A program made the translations under genes and the position numbers. Below the pieces are notes generated by a model, which saw only the letters and a list, made by a program, of their open reading frames with translations, did no database searches and was not told the origin of the DNA. This document shows, one piece after another, positions 10,340-21,900 of a stretch of 64,000 bases of DNA. Each line of letters starts with the position of its first letter. The first letter of the stretch is position 1. Origin of the DNA: Setoptus koraiensis (taxonomy: Eukaryota; Arthropoda); the NCBI GenBank assembly GCA_048013815.1, contig CM106585.1:1426001-1490000 (forward strand). Direction: 5' to 3'.

Positions 10340-10926
10340 ATGCGAATTGCGTTCGTGCTAATTAGCACGTTTTATCTTCCTGTGCAGCCACTGGAATCGG
10401 TGTCCGTTCAAACAATCGAGTATATCAATCATAAACCACCGCAAATTAAAGATAAAGAACCCTTAAACATTTTCATGACGCCAGAACGCGTTAAGGCTTG
10501 TGAGTACAATCTTTTCAGCAATACAATTTTAATTCAAGAATTCATAATCAGTACTTCATACATAGCATCAAGGATTTCAAGCTTTAATCTCGCCTCGATC
10601 ATTCAGCTGCCGAAATCTTTAATAATATGGATGAAATTGCAAGTCCTTCCGAGGATTTTTACCAGGTAAGTTTTCAAAAAGTTTCAGGAATTAATCATCG
10701 TTCTAGGAGCTGTACAATCTACTGACTATCAGTTTTCCCTCAATTCACTGTCCAAATGAAACACGTTTGACCTACGTGTTATATTAACTATAATCGTTAT
10801 CATGTGCACTCATACTTTATCTAACAGGTTGGCGGCACCTCATCATTGATGCCAGGTAACCTAAACGCGACGATACAGTGTGAGCTAACAAAGTCAACCT
10901 TAGACATAGATAGATGTTTAACCTAA
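10340..10926 (+). CDS. Small secreted M13 (neprilysin)-like N-terminal fragment, three exons
   Basis: Proposed exons are 10340-10499, 10607-10665 and 10828-10926. The introns begin GTGAGT and GTAAGT, end in AG, and have consistent phases, giving 105 residues. Exon 1 encodes a probable signal peptide (MRIAFVLISTFYLPVQPLES). The join of exons 1 and 2 reads FMTPERVKASAEIFNNMDE and continues IASPSEDFYQ. This closely resembles the start of M13 metallopeptidase ectodomains, typically C-x-TP-x-C-V-x-AA...NMD...DPC-x-DFYQFACGGW. All three cysteines of that stretch are replaced (Phe, Arg, Ser). The third exon (VGGTSSLMPG...) is less certain: it has an internal weak donor at 10856 and otherwise runs to a stop. 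No HExxH zinc site follows. It is either a decayed copy that lost its catalytic half or a short secreted derivative. Confidence 0.5.
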
Positions 10927-11660
10927 ATTCGACAGTTTTTCATCCTGATTCATCATTCTGAAGCTTATATCGATAATATTTTCATTTCAATCTATCTACA
11001 TTTGAACCTCAATTCAAGCAGACTATCCGCCAACAAGTCGTGCAAACTCCAGTCGAATATTTCCAAGATGGAAAAAATGTATGAGGCAGATTCTAGAGCA
11101 TTTTAGAGTCCCTTTGTCATCATTTTATATTATATATAATATAATATATATTATTATATCGAGAAAGTTTCTGATGGAGAATTGAAGAAACCAGTAGAAG
11201 CTCTATCATTTTCAGGGTATTCTAGAAAACGGGTCATAAAGCTGATAGATAGAGCTACATGGCTAGACTCGCAAACAAAAAATGTGTATTGAACTAGGAT
11301 TTTAATGATGGAAAGTATCACCGGTTGCCCGACAAGATCACTAAATGAAAGGTTACTGGAAGAGATGTACAAAGATTCGGTAATCGAAGAATATGACTTC
11401 GTAAAAATACCCCCCCCCCCCCCCATCACAATCGGATCATAAGTGACCGATACATCGAAATACAGAACTCTTAGTTCGATGGGCTTGATAAGAATAAAGC
11501 ACTTGAGGAATACCCCTACATCCTCAGTCCTCAAAGAGGAAAAGAAATGATCGTCAAAAAAATGGTTAACTATTTTGATTTTGATTCACTGGCTAGCATT
11601 ATGGGCCATGGGATTACGCATGGATTTGGTCGAAAACATCTAACTCTGGATCGTCTAGGA
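10927..11660. other. Intergenic, repeat-like, no gene recognised
   Basis: Holds an AT-rich palindromic stretch near 11126-11160 and a C homopolymer at about 11408-11424. Short plus-strand open pieces around 11161-11660 look like a decayed coding sequence but match no family I can name. Confidence 0.4.
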
Positions 11661-12442
11661 AGATTAAATTAGTGGACAATCTAGGAATTCGAGAGGCGCC
11701 CAAATCGGTGAACCAATAGTTCCCCGATGATGATCTGTCTGAAACTGAACGGCAGTAACACAATAAAAGAAAATATTGCAGACCAGGGCGGTCTTAGATC
11801 AGCCGGGAAACTCCAGCAGAAAACAAAACGGTGATGAATTACTGTTACCAGGTTTGAATTTTACCACTGACCAAATCTTCTGGTTGTGGGCGGGAAGGAT
11901 TGGGCCTCGACTTGGATTAGGACTTGCACCGTCGGATCGAAAGTTTGATTAGGTACGCAGATTGGTTTGAGAGCAATCGAGTCCGGTTCCCAAGTTCAAC
12001 TCGGATGTGCCGAGTCCCGTCTACAAGTCCAAACTGGATGTGCCAGTCGCCGCAGCAAGTTGGACTTGTATACAGAGCGCAGCGCACCCAAGTTGAACTT
12101 GGGAAAAGCACTTGAGTGCTCTCAAGCCTATTTGTTTGCCTAATCAAACTTTCAATCCGACGGTGCAAGTCCTAATCCAAGTCGAGGCCCAATCCTTGCC
12201 GCCAACAACCAGAAGATTTGGTCAGTGGTAAAATTCAAACCTGGTAACAGTAATTCATCACCGTTTTGTTTTCTGCTGGAGTTTCCCGGCTGATCTAAGA
12301 CCGCCCTGGTCCGCGATATTTTCTTGGATTGTGTTACTGCCGTTCAGTTTCATGCAGATCATCTGTTCAATCCAGCCGGAGAATTACTGATTCACCGATT
12401 TGGGCGCCTCTCGAATTCCTAGATTGTCCGCTCATTCGCTCT
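11661..12442. repeat. Near-perfect inverted repeat (palindrome) of about 780 bp, foldback-like
   Basis: The two halves are reverse complements around a centre near 12046. The left arm starts AGTGGACAATCTAGGAATTC at 11671; the right arm ends with GAATTCCTAGATTGTCCGCT near 12432. Matching blocks run the whole length: the AAATCGGTGAA block, CCAGGGCGGTCTTAGATCAG, ACGGTGATGAATTACTGTTA, GACTTGGATTAGGACTTGCA and TACAAGTCCAA at 12022-12032. Arm identity by eye is about 90 percent. The spacer is about 27 bases between the innermost matching blocks. Beyond 11671 and 12432 a weaker match continues for about 10 bases. I could not define a clean target-site duplication. The same short open frame appears on both strands simply because of the symmetry. 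Confidence 0.88.
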
Positions 12443-13675
12443 TACAGGATTATACCGTCTTTCCTTATCGTCATCAAAGAATAGTATACGAAAACCCACA
12501 ATCATAAATAAAGTTATCAAAAGTAATTAGGTGACTATAGTGCTATGATTCAGCAAATTGCATGCATATGTCTTCTGGTAGATTTAGTTCCATGGGTGTC
12601 ACGATTAAAACGAGATCGTAGGAATAGCAATTTTACTGATAGATTCTATCTGTTTTCCGTCTCCTGTACCCATAATGTTGTTCGGACGTTGGCCGTTAAA
12701 CTAATTTATGACCAAGCCGAAATTAGCTGTTCAGTTTCTAATATAGGTTTGGCAACAGGTGTTGTGTAAGCTAGTCGGTGCGAGTATCGGCTGGCTCATT
12801 TTTGCACCGTTCAGTTTAGCATTGTCTGATCCATCAATCTGTCACTAACGTCAATTCTCTTACTATCTTTTAACTTTTCGCTTTTGGTGCTGCTGACAAA
12901 ACAACTATCAATGCGTTTACCACCAATATTGCATCAATTGATGCTAAAGACAACAATCACGACAATTCTAGTAACAATCCGATCGGAAGAGCCCGGTCTA
13001 AATATTTCATCACTTCACATCATCACCACTTCTCATCGGAAATAGAAAGATATCAGTGTGGTTGGCAAGTTAGCTATTCCTTATCTAGCCTATAAACTGA
13101 GATCGTTTCATGTAATACCACATGGCCCAATTCAATCGCTTCGATGTTATATGGTACACTGAAAAGAATCAAACATTTTGATTGGCTTTTCACCAATCAG
13201 CTCGTCCATAGCGATCGATGTCAAATGTTTACGATAGACAACGTAGCTCGACATCAAGATCTGGTGGCTCCAATCATTCAATGTGGACCATCAATGGTGA
13301 CCATCAATTGACCGAACCTCAGTTCACACATTTCGGTGGTGCAACTTAAGCGAAATGTGCTGGTTTAAAGTTCGCAACAAGAAACAAACATTTTGATTGT
13401 AAAACTTTTTTCGAGCATATAAATCAATTTTATTGACAACCACGAAAAGATTTATTAAAAATATCTCTTCTTTTCTCTTGGTGCATAACGTTTATGTAAA
13501 ATAAATTTCGCTAAGACTTCACTAATCAGTCAAAGAACTGTTCGTTTCAATGACCATCGGCTAACAATTATCACAGCTAATTGGTCTAGGTGTATTCATG
13601 GATGCTGAGGATTTTAAAAAAACTTTCAATCAATTGTCGCTGAACCAGTTACAACATTTGGGCATCACACTACAT
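12443..13675. other. 3' flank of the neuroligin gene
   Basis: No gene recognised. Two TTTATT sites, at about 13429-13434 and 13451-13456, read AATAAA on the minus strand some 220-250 bases after the neuroligin stop and are candidate polyadenylation signals. The second copy of a dispersed repeat lies at 12710-12915. Confidence 0.45.
12710..12915 (-). repeat. Diverged dispersed repeat, copy 2
   Basis: Reverse-complement partner of the copy at 7575-7790, about 5 kb away. Shared blocks are listed there. The copies differ by many substitutions and small indels, so the duplication is not recent. Confidence 0.6.
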
Positions 13676-16250
13676 CTATTGTCTGTTGGTAGAACTTCGA
13701 AAACTGCTAGTGCAGATTTTGTCACCGTTGGTTTTGCCTCTTCCTCTACCAAATGTATCGGTCTGTTTTTGATGGTGTTGTTGTTGCATATTGTTGAAAC
13801 TGGTCGGATTTTTGCATGCATCGTGCTTCGCATTAGGCGCCAATTGTATTGTTGCCGGAAATGAATCGTCTATTTGATAAAGATTTTGGCAAGCTAATGT
13901 CTGGAATTTTATATCATTGTTGGCATCCTGATTGGCATTTCGACAGTTTCCTTGGTGATTTGTATAGATAAGCTGTATTGGAATCGGTAAATGTGTTACT
14001 ACTCTGCTACTATCTCCAGACATCTGACTTATGTCTTGATTGGCGAGATGATTCGACGATGAATGTAAATAGGTAGTGTTTGTTGATGTCATTGTGCTGG
14101 ACGAACTCTCGTTACTCATACTGCATGCTTCGTTTCTCATTGCCTGAAGATTTTTGTTGTTGTTGGCCTCTAGATTGCATTCATTGTGTACATTATGAGA
14201 TGACATGAGATGATGAGCAGTTTTATCATTATTATTGCCCGGGTATGGGACATAATCGCCCAAAAGGAGTTGTTCGAATCGTATAGGTCCATCATGAGTG
14301 GCCGAATGTTGATTGTTTATAGTGGCTCTTGAAAGACTTTTGTTTGTTCTATTTAGAGACAGATTATTATTGTTAATGTTGCCGAAATTTTTTTCAGATT
14401 TTTTACCCTGATAACAATTATGTGAACCAAGGGAATATTGAGAGGAGCTCGAGTTTATGTGACAATTTTTATCAATGACAGCACCATTATTTTGTTTGAG
14501 TTCACCAATAGGCTTTCCATCAGACATTCTGCCATCATCAATATCCTCTGCTTGTAGCTGTTGCGATACATTGTGACCTTCACCACGATCACTATAATCA
14601 TAACCTTTGAATGACTGCTGCTGCTGCACCTGATACTGGTTGTAATCTAAACTGGTTACGAAAATGGGCACTTGGTGAGCGTTCTGGCTGATTTCGGGAT
14701 GCTCAGGAACAGGACTAGAATTGATAAATAGGCCGTTTTTGCAGTTGTTATTACTGCAACTGTTCATGTTATAATGGTCAGATATTGTTGATGATGGCGA
14801 AAGTGACGAATGGTTATGTTTTGCTACAACGCAATCATGTCCTGGCCGTATTATGTGATGATGATGGCGATGATGACCACACGCCATGTCAGATCTATCA
14901 TCCAGACTGTCATTCGGATTATAATTTTGTTGATTTTCGCCAGATTCAATGTTGATACTGTCGCATGGAACGATGATAACACCACCATCCTGATTTTCTT
15001 CGTATATATCCAGCTCACCTGACGAGAATATTATTTGGTGTTCATGCGGATGTTGTTGTTGGTGGTGACTCTGCTGCAGCTGATCGTCGTGAAGAATGCT
15101 CAGGTGATTGCTATCAGAATTGGGAAAATTATTTTCAGCGGGTTCAGAAAGATCTAATTGAGCAAATCCACCATTTAAGTCAGTCTGAGAGTTGTCAAAA
15201 ATTGCAACATCTCTATCACTTCTGTTATCATTTGGCGCTAGATTAAATGTTAACGATTTAGATTGCATCCTCCTGTGACTTTGCACGCAGCTAGGTCTTA
15301 AAGATGACTTTGACGATGTCGCTGTTGTTGACACTCTATCCATATCATCCTCATTGGACACATCCTTTGTCATAGTGCCGTTGGGTGGGTTCACTCCTGT
15401 GCAGTTGATTCCGTTATCGCTGACAGGCATATCTCGTGGATTTGTTTGTTTGTTTTTATTTGCCAATCGACATATTACAACAAAGGCTACAAATAAATTG
15501 AGCACCACTATTATAGAACCTGCCGAAACAATAATGGTGAGAGCCTCGGCCATGGCTTTACGATTTGTTATGTAACCAGATAGTGATGAAGTTGAGTTAA
15601 TGATTGCTAGTTTGGAACTGTGTTGCTGTCCCAACATGCCCTGAATAGAAGAATTTCCACTGCTATCCATTTGCTGAGATAGAGAGGATAAGTGGGCACT
15701 CATGTTATCGTACAATGACGAGCTTGATGATCCGCTCGCATCGTTTGGATGGAGCTCGTTGAAACTCGATATATTGACATCGACTTCATTACGAGTTATT
15801 AAATTTCTCGATAGCTTATTCAAGTTGTTTGACCTGTTTATTTCCACAAGAATAGATTTTAATTGCTCGCTCGTGGAATAAATTACATCGCTAATGCAAT
15901 TAAAGCGTGGATTACCGACAGTTTGCCACTGAGATCGATTAATAGAAATTCCTCTAGCAGTGCCCGATATCTGATGGTCTAACTCTGTCAGGCATTCGAT
16001 GGCGTCCGAAGTCTCATTTCTGGCCTCGCTATGGTCAGCAAAGTGCCCCAAATGATCTATTATCAACCATAAGGAGAACTTGTTAGAATTCTTAAGTTTC
16101 GTACCCCCATTGATGGGATGATTTCGCTCATTACCATTCGTTTCTGTATCCAAAGTCATGTAGGGTCCATCAAATGCATCGTATGGCAACCATTCGGTTA
16201 AACTGTCTGTCTTCCAGACGACATCTCCTCCAGCTACGCCATTTGGATCA
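13676..16250 (-). CDS. Nlg: Neuroligin exon 7: end of esterase-like domain, stalk, membrane span, cytoplasmic tail
   Basis: Acceptor AG at 16251-16252. It completes the codon of GDPNG, equivalent to TGDPN in other neuroligins. Residues about 968-1100 close the esterase-like fold ([17 protein letters not shown]). A Ser/Asn-rich stalk with several N-glycosylation sequons follows. The membrane span is [20 protein letters not shown] and onward, then RLANKNK as the stop-transfer. The tail is about 600 residues, rich in Ser, Asn, His and Gln, with acidic patches and a His run near HHRHHHH. It ends [10 protein letters not shown], not the TTRV-like PDZ ligand of many neuroligins. Confidence 0.85.
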
Positions 16251-18930
16251 CTAGATTATCCGGACAACGATTTTGTGAAATGATTTATCATTAAATAAAT
16301 TAATCAATCCAAAAGCTCTCTCACACTGCATCTCAATTCAATTGATTACTTACCCGTGCCGAATGAAGTTGCTTAGATAGTTCATGAATGTTGCGGAAAT
16401 AATTTGATGATGTCTGGCTGAACTTTCGCTAAATTCAGAATGAATTCTTCCGTCTCTCAAAGGCTCCCCGAATAAATAGTCAAAATCCTTGTAGGGCTGA
16501 TTGTCAATCTTGTTGCTGGAGAGTCTTTCTGAAGCAGCTGAATGAGAGGCCTGTACAAATAAATGAGGGGGTGAAAATAAAATGTACACATCAATGTTAT
16601 TTTTCTGAATCTAACAGATACATGTAGTTTATCCTACAATAAGTAATTAAATTCTGAAATAAAGACTTACGGTAGAGTTTTGAGTGCCGAAACTATAGAA
16701 GAATGCCTTGCGTGCATGGCTCGGTGGTTGCATGTTTTTTGGCTTATTCTTATCAGGATTGCTAGACGAAGAATTATCGGCTCTCAGCAACAGACGATCA
16801 TGATTCAACTGTATATTTTTCAAATTATGATAATTTCCAGTGTATATCATGGATGGTAGCATCTGTCCAAACATTAATTTTGTCCTCTCTTCTATAGGCA
16901 CTGATGAATTGTGTAACAAATACTGAATAATCTATTGTTGGTAATGCAAGAAAAAGAATGTATTAAAAACAATAAGTTTGATATTTGATTTGCGCCACGA
17001 AACCAGTTCTTTTATCCAATTAAATATCTTTGCTATCACTTACATTGATGTGCCTAGAGGCCAATATGTCTTCATTTGTGCGCCCCATTGTGCGAGATAA
17101 GGTGCGATCGTTCAGTAACATGATATCCAACGGTGATAGGTTATCCTGTGATACACCAAACATCATATCCATAGAAGCCAAATTATCTCCGTTGTGTTCT
17201 CTGTTTAGAATTGCATTTCTTTTTCTACTTAGAAATCTCTTACTGGTCACCGATTGCTCCGATTGGTCATCTCCGTCTTGGAATAATCTAATGTTATCAT
17301 GAAAATATACGTCGTCGGCACGATCATTCTTGGTTGAATTAATGCTGTCAATATTTCCATGTTGCGTATCTAGATGAATGGTATCATTCTTTTCCAATTG
17401 TGTAGATTTATTTTCGCTGGATATGGCAGAATCGTTGCATGTTATTTCATTGTTACAAACAACATCGTCGATCCGTTCGTTTGCAAGTCTCTTGAAGCGC
17501 TCTTTGGTTATTTTATCCGTTGGATCTTTTGTGTGCACCATCACATTGTGTAATTCGTTGAATATCATATTGTCCGCTAGGGATCTGACAATTTTATCCA
17601 GTTGAAGGCTTGTTGCGCTTTGAATGGTTGCGCGCCACCTAGACGATTGGGATGTTTCACCAGTGGCTTCGTTTATCATTGCCAGTACTAGATCGTTGTT
17701 CCTTTCCAACTGTCGTTTGCCATTTTCATCAACAAGATTGTTATATTGTAACGTTTGATCTACTGTGGTCAGCTCGTTTAACGTCAATGACGATATTAGC
17801 GTCGATATCCTTTTTTCCAGGGGCGAGAATTTCAAATATTTATTCAACACTTGTTCATTTTCAGTATCACTTTTATTGACATCATGGGTAGCATTGTTTT
17901 GATTTCCACTGCTACTGATACGTTGATTTGGTGCACTTTTAATGTTATCATTTCCGCTAGCCAACAACTTGAACAACATTTCATCGTTCAATAATGGGCC
18001 AAACAAAGGAGAGGAACCAACCAAGTTAGTCATGGATGGATCATTGAAGGACTCGTTTCGCAAACTAATTTGCATCTGGATATATTTGTCCACATGGACC
18101 ATACGTAGGCAAGATAATAGGCTGTCTTGGGACAAGGCCACAGGATCACAGTTGAGATAGTCTTTCATGGTCTTGTCAATAGCAGCACCGTAATGTTGAG
18201 CGTTATTTCGTTTGGATAGAGCCCAGTGATTGAGTATGGAGCCACTCATGAGCACGACACGATTGAATAGACCTGATGATGATAGTTTTAAGTGTGGCAC
18301 CAAAATTTAACAAGATAAAAGAATCGGATTGAATGAAAAGAGTGAAGATGAATTAATGTTATCTTGCAATTGCTGGTTAAACTGGTTAATGGGACCAGCT
18401 CAGCTTTAAAATTGTTGTGAAAACTGAATCGAATGTCGATGCTGAGAGCAACTGATCCGAGCTGCATATTTATATAGAAAAAATTGCTTTTGAATTCGCT
18501 CGAGTGAGCAACAAAACGCTGGCATGTTATGTAACATGTTAAATGGGTTGTGTTTAACAAAAAAAAAATATTCCATCATATCACCACGATACAACAACAT
18601 ATATCATCATGTTGATATTGCGTCATGACATAGCATGGTGTAAATAGTATAATGTGGATATTTGGTGGAATAGTGATAGTCATCTTACCTCTCGCTATTG
18701 GGGATAATGTAAGCAAATGAGCGCATGATGCCCCATACGAGTAGCCTATCAATGTAACATTATTGGGATCGCCACCAAATTGGACTATATTAGAACGGAC
18801 CCAATGCAACAGAGCTATCTGGTCCCAGAGGGCGTGGTTTGCCCGAGTGGCCCGGTCCTCAACAATGGGCAAGAAACCTATATTATTATTATTATTTTTG
18901 GTTGTTGATGATGCAACAATGACCACCAAG

Positions 18931-18977
<47 letters not shown>

Positions 18978-21900
18978 GCGTACACATTGCGGACGATAAA
19001 TAGGGAGAGAGAGAGAGAGCAAGAGTGTTTTAGTTTAGTTTGGCGGGTCTGACCAGAACTGAGTTGGTTGTTTGGAGATGTATGTAATAATAACAATAAT
19101 AATAATCTAAGTGTCGCCACACAAAGTATAGTATTTTTTGACTGAATTGAATTGAATGTTATGCAATAATGATCACCAGAAATGGGCTGGCTTGCTATAG
19201 AGTGATGGGCGTAAAATGTGTGTTGGCTCTATGCTGGCTGCAACATGGAGAATTGAATGAATACAAGTGAATACATGTGTGTACATCATATTACATAATA
19301 CAAGTCTTGAAATTAGGGTCATCCCGAAGTGACCAAGTCAGCTCGCAAGCAGCATAACGGCACTACTACTATGCTTAATGTGGTGCCTCAATGTGTTTGT
19401 GTGTGTCCAGTGGAGTAGCCTCAATTTGACTAATATAATAATCTTTGCATAAGAGTTTTTCACTGTATATTGCCAGACACACAACAGTCGTGTCCACTAA
19501 TGACGTCAACCACAACCTCAAGCAACGGCAACCATAGTTCAAGGGCAACAACATTAGCGGCAACATTAGCAACAACAACTGATATTGTGATGTACAATCC
19601 GCAACTAACCGTTAGTTTGGTTGCGCCGGTTTGAGACCAGATTTCTATTTTAGCGCGCACATCACCAACGATGACCATAGACGTATTTAGCCAGTGGACT
19701 AATTGTTTTATTTTATTTATGTTCTATATGGCTGTTGCCACAAAACAACAATCAAACAAATCATCTGACTAATCATTTGATGGCGACACAATCTCAGATG
19801 AGAGTGACCGCTGAAAGACAATGAGACACTTTAAGGATTCGTTCATTCTTCATTTGTTTCCTCTACTAATACAACTATCTGTTTAGCTTGCTGGCGAGCA
19901 CAACAAATCACGACCAACCTTGACTAACAATGTCAACGATTTTTGTTGTCTTGCTAAACCGCGCCTGCACCACTAGACACTTATCTCGTGGTCTCGTCGC
20001 CATATAGCCGTGTAGCCGTGTAGCCATATAGCGACCATGTTTGCGATGCATCAGCAAACACGAGATAAAGTACGTGAGATAAAGATACAACGGACATGCA
20101 TTCCGTGACGAAACTTTTGTGATAGTGAACGACAAATTAATCGATTGACTTGTGTCACTTCCACCCACAACTGTTATATAACTGCTCCGATGTTCGATAC
20201 AGACTTTTGTGGCGCTGTATTTTGTGACGGTGCTGTATGTGTGCTGCGGAAATGGCAAGCAAGCCAACAAGGCAAAGTTCAAGTATAATCATTTTGGCCA
20301 GCTCGCTCTCTCTCTCCCTGGCGGCCGCTACCATTCATGACTACTTACTGTGATATAAGTAATTCATCATGGCAACCACAGCAACTAACACAAAGAAATC
20401 GCTTTAACTAGAATGTAATTGATGACGGATGATGTATATTTGAGTGCAGCCACATATATTTCTTTTTTGCGCTTTTTTCCCCTACAAGCGCGATTTTGCC
20501 CAAACAATAACAACAGCATTCTTTTGGCGCTATTGCTGATGATGATTTTATCTATCGATTGGTCAACAAAAGAAAATAGATGCTGCCTTCACTTTGGTGC
20601 CAGCACCAACAGCCAGCAGCATCACAAACAGCGCAACACAATGACAACTTATCATTTTGTTGCCATGGGGCCCTGAAACTTTGGCCAACTATTTGCCAAG
20701 TCGCTCGGATATTGTTGTAGCCAGTGATCAAGCGCGTGATTGAGCGACTGCAAGGCCACTTAGTGGAACATGGAAAAACATTAATAAAATATATTTGTTT
20801 GTATTTAGCCAATTGCTAACTTTCGGCTTTATCACCCTTGACTTTGCGGCAGCGAGCTGGCAAGCGAGAATTGTTGATTGTTGTTGCGTTTTGACTCACG
20901 CAGAGAGAATAATAAATAGCCCGCAACCATCATCTCACCGAGCAGAAAAAACGCCCGAAGAGCCAGAGTGTGACTGGCCTCGTTCGGCGTCGCTCGGATA
21001 ATCTCGGCCCACAGCAAGCGAGGTGATCAACTTGTACAACGTGCGTACGTCGCACACACACACACACACACACGATATAGCCAAACAATGCCATTATATA
21101 AATATATATATGAGAGGAGCGCAAATGGGGCCCCGATTTTATAGTGCAGGGATATGTATTTTTATATGTTGTTATTACCAATATCGTTTTATCTGTATTA
21201 CAGGGCGCGCCTCTTGCCTTTTGTCCGAGCGGGGCCCTTGTCACCTTGAAGTAGCAAAGTGGCGAATGACACGTCCAATTGAATGTTGAATCAAGCGAAA
21301 GAGAAAGATGAAGAGCAAAAAGAGAGAATAGGCTCGCCAAAAGAAGCCAACAGTCAATGGGCAGCGGGGCCATGTCTGGCCGGGCTAAAATATACTCGCA
21401 ATGTGCAACTTATAAATAACTTGGCTCCACTTTTTATCTGCGTCGGGCCATCTATCTGTTGGTTCGACGACTCTCTCTCTCTTCGGAGCACACTTATTTT
21501 GCAGTTATTTCGCAGTTGGCCTGTTTGCAAGCAGCCAGACAAACAGCCAGCCAAACGGCCAGCCAACGGCCAGACAGCCAGTCGGGCCGCTATTCGAGTC
21601 GGGCCGCTATTCGAGTCGGGCCGGCTCTCTGACGTTTCGCTTTGCGATAAATAGTAAAGAAAGCGCCAGACAGGCTAGCGAGCGCAACGAGTAAAGTTAT
21701 CACCATCATAAGTGCTATCTGGCCCCTGCGGCCGATATTGATGACGCAAGAGAGAAGGCGCTGTCTGGCCAGCCGGTCGCAAGCGCCAGCTAGACAATAA
21801 ACAATAACCGAATTAATCTTGGGGCCAGTGTATTCTACTGTGGCCGCTAAATACCGCAACGGGGCCGGCGCACGCACGCCACCAAAGTGCCGCTAGACAG

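Noticed and set aside
11154-11660. Broken plus-strand coding-like pieces left of the palindrome (EKVSDGELKKPVEALSFSGY and later fragments)
   Set aside because: They superficially resemble decayed mobile-element coding sequence, but no motif fixes the family, so no element is called.
11917-12168. Near-identical 83- and 63-residue frames on opposite strands (MHRRIESLIR...)
   Set aside because: They arise only because the sequence is a palindrome; there is no family match.
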